Assembly: GCA_949130495.1 (NCBI GenBank)
Contig: OX422208.1
Span: 399,302,561 to 399,366,560 of the forward strand
DNA from: Sambucus nigra
Taxonomy: Eukaryota > Streptophyta > Magnoliopsida > Dipsacales > Adoxaceae
DNA: 64,000 nt
Direction of reading: 5' to 3'
This document shows, piece by piece, positions 23,237-35,762 of this stretch (position 1 is the first letter of the stretch; every line of letters begins with the position of its first letter). The notes beneath the pieces are model-generated. The model was not told where the DNA came from. It did not search any database and saw only the letters and a list, made by a program, of their open reading frames with translations. The position numbers and the translations under genes are program-made.

Positions 23237-23560
23237 TCACAGTTCCCATCTACTTAAGTCTTTCACCACCCCATAAATTCCTGAGAAGCTCCAAGTAAAG
23301 CCATCATCTATATTTCTGAACAAAAAATACGAGGTCCAAGTGCCAGCCATGTTCTTTAATAACACTACCACTCTAAAATCCCACATCATGGACACTCCTC
23401 TAGAAGCACCCACTTCATCCATACAAATTCATTTAACCCAACGTCCTACGCAAATAGCTCTAAGTAACCCATAATCCATGAGACTCAACTTTGTTTCCTG
23501 CAAGCATAAGATATCTGATTTCCACTTAGAAATAGGCCCGCTCATAATAACATGTTTGAA
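23237..23560 (-). pseudogene. LINE endonuclease (AP-endonuclease-like) fragment
   Basis: Includes the SDILCLQETKLS motif near 23500, whose Glu is a metal-binding residue of exonuclease/endonuclease/phosphatase folds, and downstream GASRGVSMMWD and DDGFTWSFSGIYGV blocks in the frame 23422-23237. The domain nicks target DNA to start target-primed reverse transcription. It is incomplete at the N-terminus and interrupted by a stop between the two blocks. Confidence 0.8.
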
Positions 23561-23689
23561 AATACTTTAGATACTTTTGTCACCTCTTCATTCTCTTCTC
23601 CCTCCTCACTTGCTTTTGTACCCTCATAATTAATAGAAAACTGAAGAATGAAAGAGTGAGCAATTATCTAATGGCGTTAACTTATTAAA

Positions 23690-24773
23690 TTCATATGATA
23701 ACCCACACAAATTTTTAATTCTTTTTACACTAGAACATGTAACTAGGTGATTATAGCGTAAAAGCGAAAAACATGCATTCAAATCACAAAAGACAGTTTT
23801 CAAGAAAAATCCCCTTGGGGGAAAAACCTTTTCTCATTCACTTTATAAAATTTAAAAATCATAAATTACAAATTATATAAAGGAAAAATAGCATTTCTGA
23901 CGAATCTCCTGTAAGTGACCTTCGTCTTCCTTCAGCAAGGATCCTCAAAAGAATCACAAAAACCATTCCTCCTTCAGCAAGAATCATAATATCGGTAGTG
24001 GAGACATCTTCTCCACAAGATGCAATTCCGGTATGAAATTACGTGAGAGTTTCAAAGTGGATTCACAACTATATAAGGAGAAGATGTGTGTGAATCAAAA
24101 TATGTTTTCCCTTCTAAAGTATGAGACTATATGCAGCAAGTCTATAGAAAATGTATTTGTAAAAGTCTTGAAAAAACCATACACAAAGCATGTATTTATA
24201 AGAAAATTCAAAAATCGAGGCGGCGTTAGTTGTTCAAATGAGTTTGATGATCATTCGAACGAGATTAACAGGTTTCGTTTGAATGACAAGACTATCTCAT
24301 TTCAACGTGCTTCAACCGACTGTCTAATGACTTAAAACAATACATCCTCGATCAATGCTCATTTGATGTAGAGTTCTAACGAGACTTTGAACGAGAACAC
24401 CCTTTCGTTCGAACGATATTCCCATCTTATTTGAATCACATTGGCAAAAATTAAAAATATTCTTAAGTCAAAAAATTCCTCGTTTTTAAATCAAATAAAA
24501 TAAAATAAAAACTCCCAATATAATTATAAATAAACTTCGAACTCCAAACATAAATTATAACATCATTAGATGGAGTAGTGGGGCATAATGACGATGAACG
24601 TGATGCACGTTGAAGATGTAGTGGTGCACGTTGTAGATGCACTATGGAGTTACTGGATATTCAAATCTTTGATACTTCGTGATAATCGTTATGACATGAT
24701 GTACAGTAACGGTATATGCCATAGAGTATGTGACCTAGATACTAGAGGCAATGTCTAAAATATTTCCCTTACA
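23690..24773 (-). repeat. 3' LTR of copia element 3
   Basis: The outer edge is uncertain (about 23690); the inner edge is clear, ending in CCCTTACA at 24773 followed by a polypurine tract, as in elements 1 and 2. It has a minus-strand TATA-like run near 24071-24077 and degenerate TCGTTCGAACGA motifs at 24250-24420 upstream of it. A 100-codon plus-strand frame at 24033-24335 is a chance ORF inside the LTR. Confidence 0.7.
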
Positions 24774-25118
24774 AATCTCCCCCTATGGCAATTCCGGTAC
24801 AAATATAATAAATCTGAATTACCCCAAAAAAAAATCTAAGACAAACATTATTCTAATACCCTTCTAAAACCCACAAATGAAATGATATCAAAATACGTAA
24901 GCCTTTAAAATCTTCAATATCTTCAAATCTCGAAATCATCAATTCTCCCACTCTTGATCTTCTTTTTGGGAACTTTCTCCTAAGTGTACTTTGCATATGC
25001 TCATCAAAGTGTACCTGTACACAACAGCCAAAGAAATACCCGTGATGCAACGAAGATTTTGAAATATGAAATGATAATCAAAACTTATGTCTCCCCCATA
25101 AACCAAACCCCCACTCAT
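24774..25118 (-). other. Polypurine tract and interior stub of element 3
   Basis: GGGGGAGATT on the minus strand abuts the LTR (24774-24786). Further GGGGGAG-like tracts occur near 25090 and 25110. The interior is cut at 25118 by the gypsy element. Confidence 0.7.
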
Positions 25119-27641
25119 TGTAACACCCTATATTTCTAAGGATTTAGAATTTAATTAATTCAGTGATATAAGAATTAATTTATCTAGAGGATTAAATAAA
25201 ATTAGAATAAAATTTTATTTAATTCGAGTGATTTTTAAATTCGCATGTGTCATAATTTGAGGTTGAGGTAGGGAGAAATTGAAGAGATTTTGGGAGCCAA
25301 TTCGAAGAAGGATCGAGGTCCTTGTGTCAAATTCATCCTCTTCATCAAAGGAATCGGACTCTACGAATAAATATAGGCAAGTAGTTAAACTTTCTTTCAT
25401 TTAAATTGTGGTATTGTGATTCATATCATGGTAGGTGTAAACCATATTCGTTTTGGGAGTGTGACACATGTGAGAATTGGGTTTGGGGGGAGAGAAGCAT
25501 TAATCGTGACATCGATGTTTAATTAAAGTGGAGATAATATCATATGATATTATAATATGACTTAGAATCTAAACCCAGTAACAATTGTCATTGAATTCAT
25601 ATTTTTGAATCAAATTGAAATTGTGATTTAAAGAATTTTTGAGAAAAAACTAATTCGTTAACCCAATAAGTTTTTATGAAAATCAGTGATAAATGATGAC
25701 ATATATTGGTGATTAGAACTTGTTTGGGGATGAAATAAACATAGGATATTATTTGGTTGAAGTTTGGGTTAGAGTCGAAGATTTGAGGTTTAAAATGGTG
25801 GAATTTGCAGTTGGAGAAGAAGGTTGTCACCTGCTCGATCGATCGATTGATGGACTTCATCGATTGATCGATGATCCCAGAATTTTGGTAATTTTTTCTA
25901 TTTAATTATATATGTTAAATTTTCTTTATAATTTGTTTTAGGCTTATTTATTTAGTGAAAAATGAATATGGGGCCTATCTCCTAGCAATTATAGAAGGGT
26001 GTAATTGGGATTAGGAGGGTGATACAAGGTGTGTCATATAATTAAGGAATTGGGTGAAATAAATTCTAAGGGTTAAATTACGGGCCACGTGAATGAGTCC
26101 ATGTATTATAGTTGAGTGACACTTCGCTAATAAATTAATAAATGGTTGATTAATTAAATTACGAGTCGCGATAGAGACTCGGGTATTTTGGGCTAGTGCT
26201 ATGGATGTTAGGCATGGGTTAGTCAGACATTTATTAAATATATGTATACGGTAGTGTGTGTGTGTGTGTGTGTGAATTTGTGGGCTTTATAGATATCGGT
26301 GTGAATTATATTTATAGGAATACATACCCCTCTAGTTCTATCATAGGAGGTTGCGTGATGCGGGTGAATTCCCTGGCTTGAGGAGTAGGGAGAGTATAAT
26401 CTCCAGGTTATAGCGTCCAGTATTTATATGTTGGGATTCTTTTCGGGGTGAGACGTCTTGGGTATGATTTAGTTTCATACCCGGGGAACTATAACTGCCT
26501 CAGCTACACTTATTTTATTTTTCTAATTCGGTGAGTTAACCGTCTCGGGGTATCCGGGTGGATTGAGTATACCTGGGGTGATAGCATTTAGAGAAAACAT
26601 CCGGTGAGTCCTTACTCGGGAGGATGGACATATACTTGATATGTGTGTGAATGTTGTAGTATACTAGTACGTATATAATATCTTTAGATTATTATATACT
26701 GGAATAATACATAAGTGTGAATGTATTTCTTATATAACTAGTATGAAAGTCATATGACTTAAAAAGGTAATTTCCTATATAACTAGTATAAGAGTTATAT
26801 GATTAAAAGGGAGTTTTCTATATATCTAGTGTGAACGTTATATGATTTAAAATAGTTGAACCGATTAATAAGCTAATAAGAAATAACTTAGTAATCAAAG
26901 TAAGAATACTCGGGTTTGATTAGTGTGGTAGAAAGATGTGTGATGTGGCTAGTTAAGTTAGGTAGCTTAACTAGGAAGGTTAGCAGGCAGGCATTAGGTG
27001 TGCACATTAGATGAGGGGGTGAGCTATACCTCAAGGGAGTGCGACACTAGCTTAAATATAAAGAGTGTGCATGCATATTTAATTATTGCAATTTAATTGT
27101 TTGCTAAATATTTTTAAAATGTTTTACTTGGGCTCTGCCCGTGTCAAAATCTTTTCCAAAACCTTTTAGGTGTCCACCCACAGGGACGCCCAGTTTGAAG
27201 ATTCTATCTAGGAATGCACAGCTGTAGCTCATGTGGAAGTTGCAGGACTTTGCCATAGACACTTCATTCATTCCTACTGTAGGGACTTTACTACATTACT
27301 CATTTGGGCGTGTCGCCCTCAGATTTAGTATTCAGTTATTTATTTGACTTTGTGTATCCAAGTTATTGTTACAATTTATTATTGTACTTTATTGTAGAAC
27401 TGATAGTTGATTAGGTCACCTTTATCTATATTATTCATTTGTGTTGACGATTTAATTGTTATTTATTTCCGTATGTGGTTAATTAATGAAAGATAAAATT
27501 TGGCACCGGTCTATTTAAATTACTAGGTGGATAATAACTTTAAAAAAAATCGACAGTGATGCTAAGAATGAGCCATATGAGATTAACTTTTATTTTAATC
27601 ACGGGATGGCCACCCGGTATTTTAATAGGCGAGGTGTCACA
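25119..27641 (+). repeat. 5' LTR of gypsy element 4
   Basis: 2523 bp, TG...CA ends. It contains a GATCGATC-rich palindromic patch at 25836-25876, a (GT)n run at 26257-26273 and a short direct repeat (TATATAACTAGTATGAAAGT-type, three times at about 26730-26840). Small frames at 25597-25905 are chance. Confidence 0.88.
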
Positions 27642-27643
27642 TA

Positions 27644-27656
27644 TGGTATCAGAGCA
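27644..27656 (+). other. Primer binding site, initiator tRNA-Met, gypsy element 4
   Basis: TGGTATCAGAGCA, two bases after the LTR end. Confidence 0.93.
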
Positions 27657-29246
27657 TCGGGTTCTAGAGTCCTTAGGACTTGTGCGGCTTATAACGTTTC
27701 ATCATAACGTTCTTTGATACAGAGCCTTATTATAGAATTATTATATTCCTCTACGTATGCAACTTACATTATCCTGTTATTAAGTATAGTTGATGAGATT
27801 CATATACGAGTTTTGTTGGGCTTCGTACACCGAACAATTTTGGACGACCAGCGAGGGCTATTGAAAGGACTGCATCGGGAGAGCTCCAACAGAAGCCATG
27901 GAATATTCTAGGAATGGTGACCACGATAGAAGTCACCATGATTATTGTTGAGGCAGCTAACGTTGGGATAATCTAGGACACAGTAGGTTCCATAATTTTC
28001 ATCGTAGAAAGCGATGGTACAAATTCAAGCTAACCCAGCGTAGTTGGTAAAAGGGAGGGGGATTGGAGTAATCTTTCCGAAAAGCCATCCCTAAGGATTC
28101 GGAGTATATAGGGAGTTTGATCGGTCAATAGAAAGGATTCCTCAAAGGAAATTGTGTAGGGTGGAGTGCAGTAGCACCCAAGATTAAATTTTAGGCGAAA
28201 GTTTATCTTAGAGGAGCGGTGTTTTACTGATGGGATTCAGTCATCATAACTATGGATAGATACCATGAAAAACGAAAAAGTTGGGGTGAGTTTTGACCGC
28301 AGATCCTCTCATCAGTTGTTTGAACAAAGAGGCAAAGAAGATTCCAATACTTATTTTAAGAGGTCATATAGTGTTCGGTCATGAAGGAAAGTTGACGTGT
28401 TCAGCGAGATTTGTACCCGACGAGGTAGATACGGAGGATCGATAAGGTCTGTAAGTTAATAATGGACTCGTGGGTAGAATATACAAGCATGGATAGGGAA
28501 ATTCGGCTAGAACGACTGATACCATTATCGTCAATGTTGTACGTTTACAATATGAAATTAGAGCTTCTGTGAGAAGGGAGCCAAGAGAGTTGGGGAAGCT
28601 AATCGAAGGTCAAGACTGGAATTAATAGTGCTAGTGAGGCACCACGGGAGGGGATACTCAGTAAAGGACCCAGTTTAATTATTAATATCAATAGAATTCC
28701 TACCATGTGGCGGTGGATTCACTCATGGCCATCAAGGCCAGCAACGATTCCTATAGGGCCAGCGAAGCCAAAGGGACAATGGGGGCAGTATTCAGGGTCA
28801 AGTATACTAGGTCCGTGAGAAGGATAACCCGAAAAGGCCAACGGGGACAGAGGACGGGGAATGATGCAGAGAGGTGTCTTATGTATAAAGAGTAGGGAAA
28901 CACGTGTGGATCTTATCCGAAGCGAATTGGGAGACAAGGACGGGATGCCCAGTAGGGGAAAAAGTTGTAAGAAGTTTTGGTTAGGTTGGAATGAGGGTGT
29001 TATATTCAGAAACCATTTGAGCCGCAAATGCTATTGACAATTGAAAGTATGAGTTTTTTCCTGGGGTGATTAGGGTCTGTTTTCTGTGACACGGGCAAGT
29101 CACAGTGATCTATTAGTACTAGATTCGCTTGTGAAATGGGTTTAGTATAGGTATTGTTAATATCACTATAGTGTATGTGTATTTATCGTGGAGTAGCAGG
29201 GCGCTCTTCAGTTCCATCTGCAAGGGAACGGGGGTGGAAACTGAGA

Positions 29247-29287
<41 letters not shown>

Positions 29288-30914
29288 GAAGATAACTTGT
29301 TTTGAAAGGTGATATTTGAGGTATGATTTTATCTTGGGTATGGACTGTTGAGTGATGGTGGGCGATTACAGCAAGACTATTGTGTTCACTGTTCCAGGAC
29401 AGGATGTATATTTTTTTGATGTCTCACTTGAAAGAGGGTCGAGCTCACGATGATATTTTTAGGAAGTAGACTTCAGAGAGTACAGTGGTCTAGTTATATA
29501 GGATCCCAATGAGTGGGGACTTTTACTGATGTGATTCAGGGTATATCGAATTTACCGTTGAGAGGAGAGATTTAGCTCATTGTTGTTTACGCGCTGAGAA
29601 CTTAGTTATAGTGAGAGCATCGTATCGTGTGACGCCTTAAAAGACATGGGCATAAACGATTTGAATTTATGCATCGGGAGACAAAATTTTGATCTTAGTT
29701 GTGTGCTTTGGACCCATAGATTTCGATGATTGATAATTTAGGGAATAATGCATTGGGGAACGTTCTTTTGAGCTTCGTTACGGGATGTTACACATATGGA
29801 CCTTAATAAATGTTAAGAGTAGTGAGAAGTTGTGGAATGCTAGTGCATCGGTTTTAAATGTTAAATTATTGAACGTGTAGAGGAAACACTTTAAGCTGAG
29901 AGCTATTATGATATATGGCTAGTAGAACTGGATAGTGTTGTGTAGGAAGCACTGAGTAAACTTTTGCATCACAAGTTAATGGGTGGGGCAATATAGAGAA
30001 GAATTAAATTCCAATTTGTGGGGTAATCAAGAATACCTGTATGATATAGCCACGCCGAGAATAAGGAGATGAGATTGAGAAAAGTATATTGCGTACGAGA
30101 TGTTGGTGATATTTATGCTGGGACATTTGGGTTATCGTATATAGTTAGGTGAGACTGTATGTTCGTTGTTTCGAGATATGATTTACTTGTGCTAGTTCTC
30201 ACCTGAGAGGGTCTAGTCTATATATACCTGTATATATGTGTTATTATGTGTTGCATAATAGACTTATAAGAAAGTGTCTATATTGTTATATTTAATCTCG
30301 GGGTGTAGGGACGTTTACTGATGGGATTCAGGGTGGATAGGCTTTTTATCGAGCAGGGAGATATAGCTCATGAATGATTCGCGCTAAGAAACTAGTGACA
30401 GTAAGAGGCGTCGTATTGTATGATGTCTTGTGTCATAAGAGTGGACGAGTATACTTTTATGTCAGAAGGCGGGAGTTTGGGGGTACATGTAATGTACTGA
30501 GGGCCTAACGGATCTCAACGACCAGTAATGTTAGGTAATAATGTATCGGGGGATTCCTTATTTGGATTTCGCTTTACGAGACATCCCACGCATGAAACTT
30601 AGCGCAATGTTGGAAGTGGGGAGATGTGTGGTCATTAGGACACGGGTTTGGTACCTCGGTTATTATACATAAATGTAGTTATAACTCTGAGTTGAAAGTT
30701 ATAATATGATCTAAGGCTAGTGGAGTCGGGTAACATTGTGTGGATAAGCACAAATACAGGGTGTATGGGCGCCCTAGGTAATTAATTTATTTTAATATAA
30801 TTCGCAATTAGAATGGGTAGAGATATGTGTAGCAGTCTTAGGGGCATGTTAGTAGGGAGATATTCGAGGCTTGGAGTACTAGACGCATCTTAATTTCGAG
30901 GACGAAATTCCTTT
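27657..30914 (+). pseudogene. Decayed gag-protease interior of gypsy element 4
   Basis: No frame is long, but two protease landmarks survive. One is a DTG-x-SHS-type active-site coding stretch at about 29088-29110, with a one-base loss after GGG. The other is DFILGMDC followed in the same frame, after one stop, by IVFTVPGQD (about 29321-29400), the usual block after the aspartic protease. No RT, RNase H or integrase was recognised. The 29517-29960 region is repeated, diverged, at 30304-30760. An (AT)n run lies at 29250-29284. The frame at 28707-28895 and its antisense are not supported as genes. Confidence 0.7.
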
Positions 30915-30929
30915 GTAAGGAGGGAAATA
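30915..30929 (+). other. Polypurine tract of gypsy element 4
   Basis: GTAAGGAGGGAAATA immediately before the 3' LTR start TGTAACACC at 30930, and just after the TTTCGAGGACGAAATTC motif. Confidence 0.85.
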
Positions 30930-33248
30930 TGTAACACCCCATTTTTCTGAGGATTTAGAATTTAATTAATTCGGTGATATAAGAATTAATTTATCTGGAG
31001 GATTTAATTAAATTAGTAAATTAAGATTTTATTTAATTCGGATTATTTTTAAATTCACATGTATCATAATTTGAGGTTGAGATTGGAGATTTTATTTAGA
31101 TAACTCGAATGACGATTCTGAGTGCACGGTTGATTCCGAATAGGTCAAGATAGTCGAAAAAGAGTATCTGGGGGTAGTAATTGGGTCTCGGGACATATTT
31201 AGGCATAATCGGGCTCACACGGGGGTGTTCGGGTCATTCAGGCTTGGACCATTAGTCTAAAAAGGGGATTAACATTATTTAACATAAGAGTAGGAGTTAG
31301 TGGTAGCCATAACTCATTTAGAAAACCCTAGATCTGCAGAGGAGGATAGAGGGAGAAATTGAAGGGATTTTGGGGAGCCAATTCGAAGAGGGATCGAGGT
31401 GCTTGTGTCAAATTCATCCTCTTCATCAAAAGAATCAGACTCTACGAATAAATACAGGAAATTAGTTAAACTTGCTTTCATTTAAATTGCAGTATTACGA
31501 TTCATATCATGGTGGGTGTAAACCATATTCGTTTTAGGAGGGTGACACATGTGAAAAATTGGGTTTGGGGGAAATAAGCATTAACAATGAGATCGATGTT
31601 TAATTAATGTGGAGATAGTATCATATGATGTTAGAATATGACTTAGAATCGAAACCCAGTAACAATTGTTGTCGAATTCGAATTTTTGAATCGAATTGAA
31701 ATTGTGATTTAAAGAATTTTAAGAAAAACCAATTCGTTAACCCTAGAAGTGTTTATGAAAATCAGTGATGACTGATGACATATATTGGTGATTAGAACTT
31801 GTTTAGGGATGAAATAAATATAGGATATTATTTGGTTGAAGTTTGGGTTAGAGTCAAATATTTGAGGTTTAAAAATAGTGGAATTTGCAGTCGGAGAAGA
31901 AGACAGTCACCTCCTCGATCAATCGATCGATGGATTTCACCGATCGATCAATGATCCCAGAATTTGGTAATTTTACCTATTTAATTATATATGTTAAATT
32001 TTCTTTGGAATTTATTTTAGGCTTATTTATTTAGTGAAAAATGAATATGGGGCCTATCTCCTAATTATAGAAGGATGTAATTGGGATTAGTAGGGTAAGA
32101 CAAGTTGCGTCACAGAATTAAGGAATTAGGTGAAATAAATTCTAAGGGTTAAATTACAGGCCGAGTGAATGAGTCCGAGTATTGTAGTTGAGTGACACTA
32201 TGCTAATAAATTAACAAATGGTTTATTAATTAAATTATGAGTCGGGATAGAAACTCGGTCATTTTGGGTTAGTTCTATGGGCATTAGGCATGGGTTAGCC
32301 GGACATTTATTAAATATATGTATACGGTAGTGTGATAATATATATATATATATATATATATAGGGAGAGGTTCACAAGTGAACCTAAAAGTTGAACTTTT
32401 TAATGAACCTTAACAAAATAACAACTAACAACTCATTAATTTTAATTTATATGTTGTAATGGGTTCGCGCCAACGGCAACGAACACGCGTGTCGATCGAT
32501 CCCCAACTCGCTCACCCCCCACCCCAACCATCACCATCACCATGGCAGCCCTTATGGCAGTAGGGCTGCCATGGGGGCGAGGGGGTCAATTGACATATGT
32601 GTTCATTGTCGTTGGCGCGGACCAATTACAACATAGGAATTAAAATTAATTAATTGTTAGGTGTTATTTTGTTAAGGTTCAATAAAAAGTTCATCTTTTA
32701 GGTTCACTTGTGAACCTCTCCCTATATATATATATATATATTTGTGTGCTTTATAGATATCAGTGTGAATGATATTTATAGGAATACATACCCCTCTAGT
32801 GCTATCATGGGAGGTTGCGCGATGTGGGTGAATCTCCTGGATTGAGAAGCAGGGAGAGTATAATCCCCAGGTCATAGCATCCAGTATTTATATGTTGTGA
32901 TTCTTTTCGGGGTGAGACGTCTTGGGTATGATTCAGTCTCACACCTAGGAAACTATGACCGCCTCCGTTATGCTTATTTTATTTTTCTGATTCGGTGAGA
33001 TAATCGTCTCGGGGTATCCAGGTGGATTGAATATACCTGGGGTGATAGCATTTTAGAGAAAACATCCGGTGAATCCCCACTCGGGAGGATGAATATATCA
33101 TTGACATGTGTGTGAATATTATAGTATACTAGTACATATATAATATGTGTAGATAATTATATACGGTATTAATACATAAGTGTGAATGTATTTCTTATAT
33201 AACTAGTGTGAAACTTATATGACTTAAAAAGGTAATTTTTTATATAAC
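30930..33248 (+). repeat. 3' LTR of gypsy element 4, truncated
   Basis: Collinear with 25119-26785 except for a 364-bp MITE at 32361-32724 and an extra ~220 bp near 31075-31340 that the other LTR lacks. Collinearity ends at 33248 inside the TATATAACTA repeat. Confidence 0.88.
32361..32724. mobile_element. MITE, near-complete palindrome
   Basis: Starts TAGGGAGAGGTTCACAAGTG and ends with its reverse complement at 32724. Pairing continues inward through 'ttaacaaaataacaactaac', 'aattttaatt..atgttgtaat' and 'cgccaacggcaacgaaca', and the centre itself pairs (ATGGCAGCCC..GGGCTGCCAT). Essentially the whole element can fold into one hairpin. It lies in a TA-rich site inside the gypsy LTR and is absent from the partner LTR, which proves mobility. 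TA-type target duplication is likely but cannot be separated from the flanking (AT)n. Confidence 0.92.
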
Positions 33249-34939
33249 TATCATATACCCAAATAATCCTGCATATTTTAATATCCATATAAATCCTGAA
33301 TACCAAACTATTCAAACCAATCCTGGATCATAAGACCCAAACAATCCTATATATTTTAATATCCAAACAAATCCTGAATACCGAATTATTCAAACCAATC
33401 ATGCTCTTAGAGCTATATTCAAATCCAACATATCATTTTTATATCTATATATATGAAACAATCATAAGTACACTCACCTTGGCAACTTATCAGGCTTTTC
33501 CTTTTCCCATATTTGGAACTTGTTCAACCATTTCTTCTTACCTTCCTATCATTCTTACAATATTAGTATAATCATAATAATATTTGTAATCCAAAGAATA
33601 ACTCAAAAGTAACTCAATTCATAAGCATCATATGATTCCATTCAGATCAATTATCATAGATGAAGTTTCATCTAAATTCATGTTAAGATATTTAACATAT
33701 CCAGATCATAGCCCAACCATTATTTAGTTTCTTCATGTTTATCCAATCCTTATCATATTAGGTTTTCAATAAAAAAGATTACACATCATTTTAAGTTTCG
33801 TAGAGCAAGATCCAATTTCTTTACTATATAGCAAATCCACCCTATAGGCTCCAGTCAAATTCCAGGAATTATCATAATTTTTCTACATAATAACTTTCTA
33901 TGATCTTCCATAAAATTTCAATAAACATATTTAATAATACAAAATTAAAGTTTCATAATTTTTAAGATTCATTTGTTATGTTAAGCAAAACAGCGAACAC
34001 ATGGCGTGTTACACTTTTGGGGCAGATTTTATATCTGAACTTCAAACTATCACCGAAGATTCTTTTCTTGGTACTTTTACATAAGTTTTGGATATGCTAT
34101 AAATATATGAGTCTATTTTAATCTTCAACTTGAATTACTCAATTTCATTAAGTATACAAAAAGTTATACAAGTTTGAATTCACAAGGTTTCTAAACAAAT
34201 TAATTTCAAGGGTTTACACGTTCAACTTGCTTAAACTCGCATCTACCCATACATATACATAAAGAAATGGAAGTTTAATAAACACTTGATAATTTCTATC
34301 ATTTAAATAAGTAATACCAAAAATATAACAAGATTTACGGATAGAATTACCTTAGGGACGTTTTCGTAATTTCCTATGAATTTTTCTCCAACTTTTCCTC
34401 GCCTTTTCTTCTTCCTAAACTTCCCGACTCTCTCTCTCTCTTGAGGCAAAACTCTTTCATGGATGAAATATGATGAAGGAGGAGGTTATTTAAATTTCTT
34501 ATAGTCGGACAAACCCACCTCCATCTCCAACCAATCAAACAAACCACTTGTCATACTAATAAGACAAAATACGACTTAACGAATGGACAACTTTGCCCAT
34601 GTTTCGTAATTTTGATATAACTTCTTACTCAGACCTCCGTTTAACACACTGTTTATCGTGTTACAAACTTAACTCATATATCTACAACTATTTAGTTTTC
34701 ATCTCAAGTCAATTCTTATATTATAAGGGTCAAAACTAGTCTCCAATATGAACATTCCTACCGAAAACTTCAAAATCCTGTGTTTGTAACTAATTCGATA
34801 TTTCACGCCTTATTAAGGTAGGATTAGACTAAACATATTAACTTAATATTATATATATATTAATAACACATTACCCATATCACATAAGCTAAGCATGATT
34901 CAAAGACTAATTAATCATAATTATATCCGGGTTGTCACA
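33249..34939 (-). repeat. Minus-strand Ty3/gypsy LTR piece
   Basis: Read on the minus strand from 34939 it begins TGTGACAACCCGGATATAAT, a common start of plant gypsy LTRs. No primer site or coding interior accompanies it, so it is a solo or truncated LTR. It includes a twofold direct repeat of about 92 bp at 33260-33445 ('aatcctg.atattttaatatcca'). Neither end gives a target duplication. It separates the truncated gypsy element 4 from the gag of element 3. Confidence 0.6.
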
Positions 34940-35620
34940 CACAAACTCTTTCCTTTTTCTTTTTCTTAGTTTGAGTCGTTAAGGCCACTTGTATATCCTT
35001 AAGTTTAATAGTTTAAGGGAACATGTATATATCTCATAAGTTTGAAGATCTCCTATAAGTTATTTTAACCTAAGAGTGTCTAAAATCCCTAAAGAACTGA
35101 GAACCGGAACCTTGGGAATAAATTGCGCAGGGAGTGACCTTAGAATCTTTTTAACGACCCTAGTCTCAGGAATTTTCTCACTCAAATTCAAGCTAGTTTT
35201 TAGAATGTCCGACAACCTAGCATAAAATTCATCAAAACTCTCAGACTCTAACATAGTGATGGCCTCAAATTGGGTGGTCAAATTTTGAAGCTTTAACACT
35301 TTTATAGCGTTAGTACCCTCGTGTGTGAGCTGGAGGGTATCCCATGCCTCTTTTGATGTGGTGTACATCATGATGCGGTGAAACTCATAAGGGGTGACGA
35401 CTCCAGAAATAGCACTAAGGCCGTGGGAGTTATAGGTACTCCACTTAAACTCACCATCCATCCAGGAGGCCACGTGTTTAGGACTCTCAATGTTGTTCAC
35501 ACTGATCATGGGTGGGGTCTGCCCTCTTTCACATACTAACCAAACCCTCTCATCTATGCCTTTTAAAGTGGATCTCATTTGGCTTTACCATAGGCGTAGT
35601 TTGATCCATCAAAAATTGGC
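34940..35620 (-). pseudogene. gag: gag fragment of Sirevirus-type element 3
   Basis: The frame 35578-35060 gives the UBN2 gag region, collinear with residues 26-195 of the element 1 gag (shared blocks EAWDTLQLTHEGT, KLQNLTTQFE and VVKKILRSLP). The N-terminal PIFDGSNYAYGKA lies just upstream in another frame (35620-35580), and the GDLQTYEI continuation lies downstream after a frame change at about 35060. The zinc-knuckle half is missing, because the sequence is cut at 34939 by the gypsy LTR piece. Confidence 0.88.
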
Positions 35621-35747
35621 ATCCTATCATATAAGTTATCCATCAAAAAATTGGCGATTTTTCAAAGATCAACCATTTTTCAAAAAAAATTGATATCACA
35701 GAAAATTTTTGTGGAAAATCAGGATCTCACGATAATTTGGTGAAATT

Positions 35748-35759
35748 CACTCTGATACC
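35748..35759 (-). other. Primer binding site of element 3, degenerate
   Basis: On the minus strand CGGTATCAGAGT, two mismatches to the initiator tRNA-Met site used by elements 1 and 2. It lies just upstream of the gag. Confidence 0.75.
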
Positions 35760-35762
35760 GAC

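Larger units (their letters stand above)
19850..23600 (-). mobile_element. LINE (plant L1 type), 5'-truncated and decayed
   Basis: On the minus strand: endonuclease remnant (about 23560-23237), linker, reverse transcriptase (22850-21250), zf-RVT-like C-terminal part (around 20430-20500, GPPKVILFVWNAT) and a 3' UTR ending in an A-rich tail (AAAAAAAGACTAC near 19845-19860). ORF1 is absent and the endonuclease begins internally, so the copy is 5'-truncated as is usual for LINEs. Many stops and frameshifts separate the blocks. A 27-C run at 20188-20214 (27 G on the coding strand) interrupts the 3' part. Confidence 0.88.
25119..33248 (+). mobile_element. Ty3/gypsy element 4, 3' LTR truncated, pol deleted
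   Basis: 5' LTR 25119-27641 starts TGTAACACCC and ends GGTGTCACA; a Met-tRNA primer site follows. The interior of 3.3 kb retains decayed gag and protease traces. The 3' end shows the sequence TTTCGAGGACGAAATTC plus a polypurine tract, typical of chromovirus (Tekay/Del-like) gypsy elements. The 3' LTR begins at 30930 and stops at 33248 where it should continue for several hundred bases. It inserted into copia element 3; the right target duplication is lost. Confidence 0.88.

Noticed and set aside
25836..25876. GATCGATC run as a regulatory operator
   Set aside because: Short simple-sequence palindrome inside the gypsy LTR, diverged in the other LTR; no evidence for binding.
33249..34939. Complete solo LTR
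   Set aside because: Only the TGTGACAACCCGG end is clear; no matching target duplication flanks it, so it is described as a piece.
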